64,000 bases of DNA from Gonocerus acuteangulatus (lineage: Eukaryota; Arthropoda; Insecta; Hemiptera; Coreidae): the NCBI GenBank assembly GCA_946811695.1, contig OX328123.1:118117602-118181601 (forward strand), written 5' to 3'. Positions 61,223 to 64,000 of this stretch are shown piece by piece; the first letter of the stretch is position 1; the number at the start of each line of letters is the position of its first letter. The translations under genes and the position numbers were made by a program. The notes beneath the pieces were generated by a model. It did no database searches. It had not been told where the DNA came from and saw only the letters and a list, made by a program, of their open reading frames with translations.

Positions 61223-61230
61223 CGTATACA
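61039..61230. repeat. long (TA)n with duplicated higher-order pattern
   Basis: TA array with tataaatatat interruptions that recur twice in the same spacing (about 61064-61090 and 61140-61168), indicating an internal duplication of some 77 bp. Frames through it are artefacts. Confidence 0.95.
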
Positions 61231-61332
61231 TATTGGTATTTTCGTTTTCACCGGCACGTCGAGATTACATTATGCCTCTGAACTCAAAAGTTAGCTCTTT
61301 GGATGAATTAACTTGTCATACTGTAAAATGAA

Positions 61333-61440
61333 TCGCGGTAGTCTAATTAACAAGGAACCCGAGCAGATGGATATGGGTTCGGATCTCAAGCCAGCTGAGT
61401 CAGTCCATCCTAATCCTCCTTGTAGATCTACGTTATCTAG
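61333..61440 (+). pseudogene. tRNA-like sequence, possible SINE head
   Basis: gcggtagtctaattaacaag then gaacccgagcagatggatat and gggttcggatctc resemble a tRNA A-box region and a B box at suitable spacing, both degenerate. No body or tail was recognised. Confidence 0.3.
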
Positions 61441-61544
61441 TTGTAAAATATTGATGTTGATTATATAAATAAGACGATATCTTTGTTCGAACTTATTTTC
61501 TAATAAAAAAACATTTTCTTCGCCTGAACTAAGATATTAAAATT

Positions 61545-61670
61545 CTAGTTACAGTTGGAGTTAAGGAAGTATCAAAAAAAAAAAAAAAAAAAAAAAAAGG
61601 ATTAATAGTCACAAAAAGTTTTCTTCGTATTTCTTCTGAAGTGAAAAGAGAGCATTCAAAAGCTTACTAT
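61545..61670 (-). repeat. family B scrap
   Basis: agttacagttggagttaagg, an A-run, tcacaaaaagttttcttcgt, gcattcaaaagcttactatt match family B unit clauses at 10260-10420. Confidence 0.55.
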
Positions 61671-61674
61671 TTTT

Positions 61675-62945
61675 TCTACACACTGTTCACAAATTGGTTA
61701 CACCCTGAAGACAACATAGTACCTACTGGGGATATAGAAACAGCATGGACTTGTCACTTATACACAGACGGAAGTAAAAGCAATGACTGTGTTGGATCTG
61801 CATACATAATGCTAGAAGACGACATAACTATTCACAGCGGACAATACGGACCACTATGTACAATCAGGCGGAAAACCTTGCAATCGGAGACTCACGCATA
61901 ATATACACTGACAGGAAGACAAACATAGCATATACAAGAACCAAAATAACAACGAACAGACACAACACATCTGAACGCTACTTATTATGTGTACACAGAA
62001 ACATTTACAGTTACAATAGCATGGATTAAAGGACATTCAGGTTTATTAGGGAACGAGACAGTTGATTTACTTGCAAAATCAGCTTCAAAGGACACGACAT
62101 TACCTATATCATACTGTAAACTTACATCACAGACTATAAAAACAGGGCTAAGAGTCGAATCAATGCGAAAATGGGGCGAACGATGGATGAGCAAAACTAT
62201 TGGAAGAAATTGACACAAATTCATACCTACAATACATAACAGACAAAAATTAACACTTAACAACTTTAAAGTAATACAATTTATATGAGGAGATGGACCG
62301 ACGAAAATTAATTTATATAAATTTAAACGAACGACTAATAGCACATGTAAATGTGACAATTCAACTGAATAGACCTACCCAGGATAAAACTCATTAATGA
62401 GTTTTATCCTGGGTAAGTATGAAAAAAAAATCTTGAAAATCGTTTTTCACAAATTAATTAGCATAAACTTTAATGAAATGTTTGGACTGTTAGACTTAAA
62501 TTTAGGTCCGTCATGCTTAAAATCTTTATTTATGTCCAATTTATACTGAATATATTGGTTGTTGTTTCAATGTTCTAGGATAAACAGCATTGGAGAAATC
62601 CGCTTTTCCGCAGAACACTGAAAATCCTTAAAATTGGCATTTTGTTGACACAATCATGGCCGCCAACAACAAAATAAAAATTCAAAAAATATAATAACCA
62701 CATTTTTGTGTTCTCAATAAGTGGTAGTTTGAATAGTAAAAAAATAATAAAAATTTAAAATCTTTCAGCAACCCTCCTGGACCACTTGATATGGATTGAC
62801 CCATTAAGGACTGACAAACCCGACTTACTACTTACATATTTTAAGGAATTTGATGCATTTATTAAATATTTGGACATTAAAACATTCCAAGACATCATCG
62901 GATTGTACACATACACTGGGACAAAAAAGTCTGAAAACACCTGCT
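61675..62945 (+). pseudogene. R1-like LINE: RNase H and C-terminal region, broken
   Basis: Reads WLHPEDNIVPTGD, then LYTDGSKSNDCVGSAYIML (first RNase H motif), IRRKTLQSETHA (the E motif), a gap with frameshifts, AWIKGHSGLLGNETVDLLAK (the H...D motif), then KWGERWMSKTIGRN and HKFIPTIHNRQK. After a 370-bp interruption (62376-62745) coding text resumes with LDHLIWIDPLRTDKPDLL and FDAFIKYLDIKTFQDIIG to a stop near 62944. This order is typical of R1-group LINE C-termini. Endonuclease and RT are missing. Confidence 0.75.
62376..62415. repeat. perfect 40-bp palindrome
   Basis: tacccaggataaaactcatt joined to its exact reverse complement with no spacer; centred on TTAA. It lies where the R1-like coding text breaks off. 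Confidence 0.97.
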
Positions 62946-62949
62946 GACG

Positions 62950-63345
62950 TTTTACTCTTCCCCTGTCTCAAATAGGATATTTCTCATAATGAAACTTACG
63001 TTACACAAGAAACATTAACCTTTTATTATAACAAAATATAATGTAGTTTCATGGAATCATAGTCAATAGGAAACGAAATGACCAAAAACTCGTGCGAAAA
63101 AAGTTTGGAAACAGTACTAACTTAAGTATTATAAGAACATATTTTCTAGCGATTAGAAGTTTGTAGGACCTTTTTTACTTCTTGTAACTTCCTAAAAACC
63201 CTATTTCATGGATCCTACCAGATTTTGCTTTACTTCTGTAGCATTCTTCTCCTATTCTTCCAGTAATGCTATGATTACTCATTCTTTATTATTCATTATT
63301 CCGATGAGACTTCGCTTAGGAAAGTTTTCTAAACCACTACTATCT
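62950..63345. other. unassigned stretch
   Basis: No feature recognised between the two LINE fragments. Confidence 0.5.
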
Positions 63346-63745
63346 TATGGAGCGACAAGACAGACAGCTGATTGCGAGAAATCTAGCAATTCCACATGAC
63401 TTACACGACTTAATAGCCGAAAATAGCCCATACATTAACCTCATGCTGACTCACCTAAAGTAAATTACCTTATGCATATTCAAAAACATAGCTCCAAAAT
63501 AACCATTATCACCCACCATTTTCTTCCCTTTCTCCTATTTTGTTTAATGATTTTATTAATCTATTATATTACGATTTGTGGAATTCATTGTTATATTATT
63601 CATGTTTGATAAAATATACTGATGTATAATATCACGATTTCTATAATGTATTAATATATTGCATCATATGTGTAATGCATTTATATACAACATTTTTAAA
63701 AGATACTTTGTAGTATCAGTATATGATAAATAAATAAATAATGCC
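63346..63745 (+). mobile_element. I-type LINE 3' end
   Basis: Short coding remnant ARNLAIPHDLHDLIAENSPY followed by INLMLTHLK and a stop (about 63463), matching the C-termini at 19.0 and 45.8 kb. Then a roughly 280-bp AT-rich 3' UTR ends in gataaataaataaataatgc, the (TAA)/(TAAA)-type tail of I elements. Confidence 0.65.
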
Positions 63746-64000
63746 ATCATTTTATGCAATACTAAACACCTTTCTCAATGGAGCGAACATTCTCAACTTA
63801 CTCGCCCCTTAAATTTACCAGGTGCCGGAGGAGTTTTAATTTGAGTCTATAAGGGGAATGTTCGTCACGGAAGAGTGGCTTGGTTGATAATGAATTCTCT
63901 TTGAAGAAGATGAGGGCAGCGAATATGAAAGATGTTAATTCATTCTAGTGAGCTGGGAAATCCCCCAAATGTGGTCCTTTGTGAAAGAGGTTCCCAGTTC
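63746..64000. other. unassigned stretch at window end
   Basis: No gene recognised. Confidence 0.5.

Noticed and set aside
62755..62940. 61-codon minus-strand frame
   Set aside because: Antisense of the R1-like C-terminal coding remnant, which reads convincingly on the plus strand.

Overview
The window is repeat-rich, AT-rich eukaryotic DNA, most likely from an arthropod and probably an insect. That rests on the mobile-element mix: a Jockey-clade LINE, I/R1-type LINEs with RNase H, an RTE-type LINE, a Penelope-like element (PLE), a mariner relic, an errantivirus (insect Gypsy-group) env fragment, and SINEs with 5S-rRNA or tRNA heads. I cannot name the order. I found no convincing single-copy host gene. 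Nearly every recognisable coding stretch is a broken transposon gene, and most long open frames are read through (TA)n, (CA)n or poly(A/T) tracts.

Layout. 1-2.9 kb: unassigned AT-rich DNA with (TA)n, including a (TA)n-centred palindrome. 2.9-5.4 kb: a homogeneous 88-bp satellite of about 28 copies with a higher-order pattern. 5.4-12.2 kb: a 5S-like relic and two dispersed families that carry (TA)n inside them (called A and B here). A truncated RTE LINE sits in family B, and a paralogous empty site lies 2.8 kb away. 13-17.6 kb: short non-autonomous elements and a 51-bp minisatellite. 17.9-19.6 kb: the 3' half of an I-type LINE. 20.7-21.7 kb: a PLE fragment flanked by its own ends in inverted orientation, with hammerhead-ribozyme-like cores in both arms and a tRNA-derived SINE inside. 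24-29 kb: a MITE, a tRNA-derived SINE, a mariner relic, and a small element (family D) carrying a perfect ~90-bp inverted repeat of a PLE terminus. 30-36 kb: more SINEs, an I-LINE scrap and a 46-bp tandem repeat.

37.05-43.73 kb is the best-preserved element: a Jockey-clade LINE with an 11-bp target-site duplication, gag-like ORF1 with zinc knuckles, and ORF2 with endonuclease and reverse transcriptase, all frameshifted. Its 5' UTR is split by an antisense errantivirus piece (pol tail, env, LTR) bounded by a 25-bp direct repeat. 44-51 kb: another PLE-like foldback, an I-LINE 3' end, family A and a 5S-SINE inside family D. 51-54 kb: a 48-bp hairpin-bearing tandem repeat and a second family B copy. 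55-64 kb: R1/I-type LINE pieces, two oppositely oriented tRNA-derived SINEs, long (TA)n arrays and a LINE 3' end.

The themes most worth following are modular SINEs (5S, tRNA-Leu/Ser-like and CAT-anticodon tRNA-like heads sharing central and tail blocks), foldback insertion products of a PLE with ribozyme-like motifs, and a short conserved terminus built on the 11-mer GCAGCTCCTGC in about ten copies. Clade names come from reading motifs by eye; no database search was possible.
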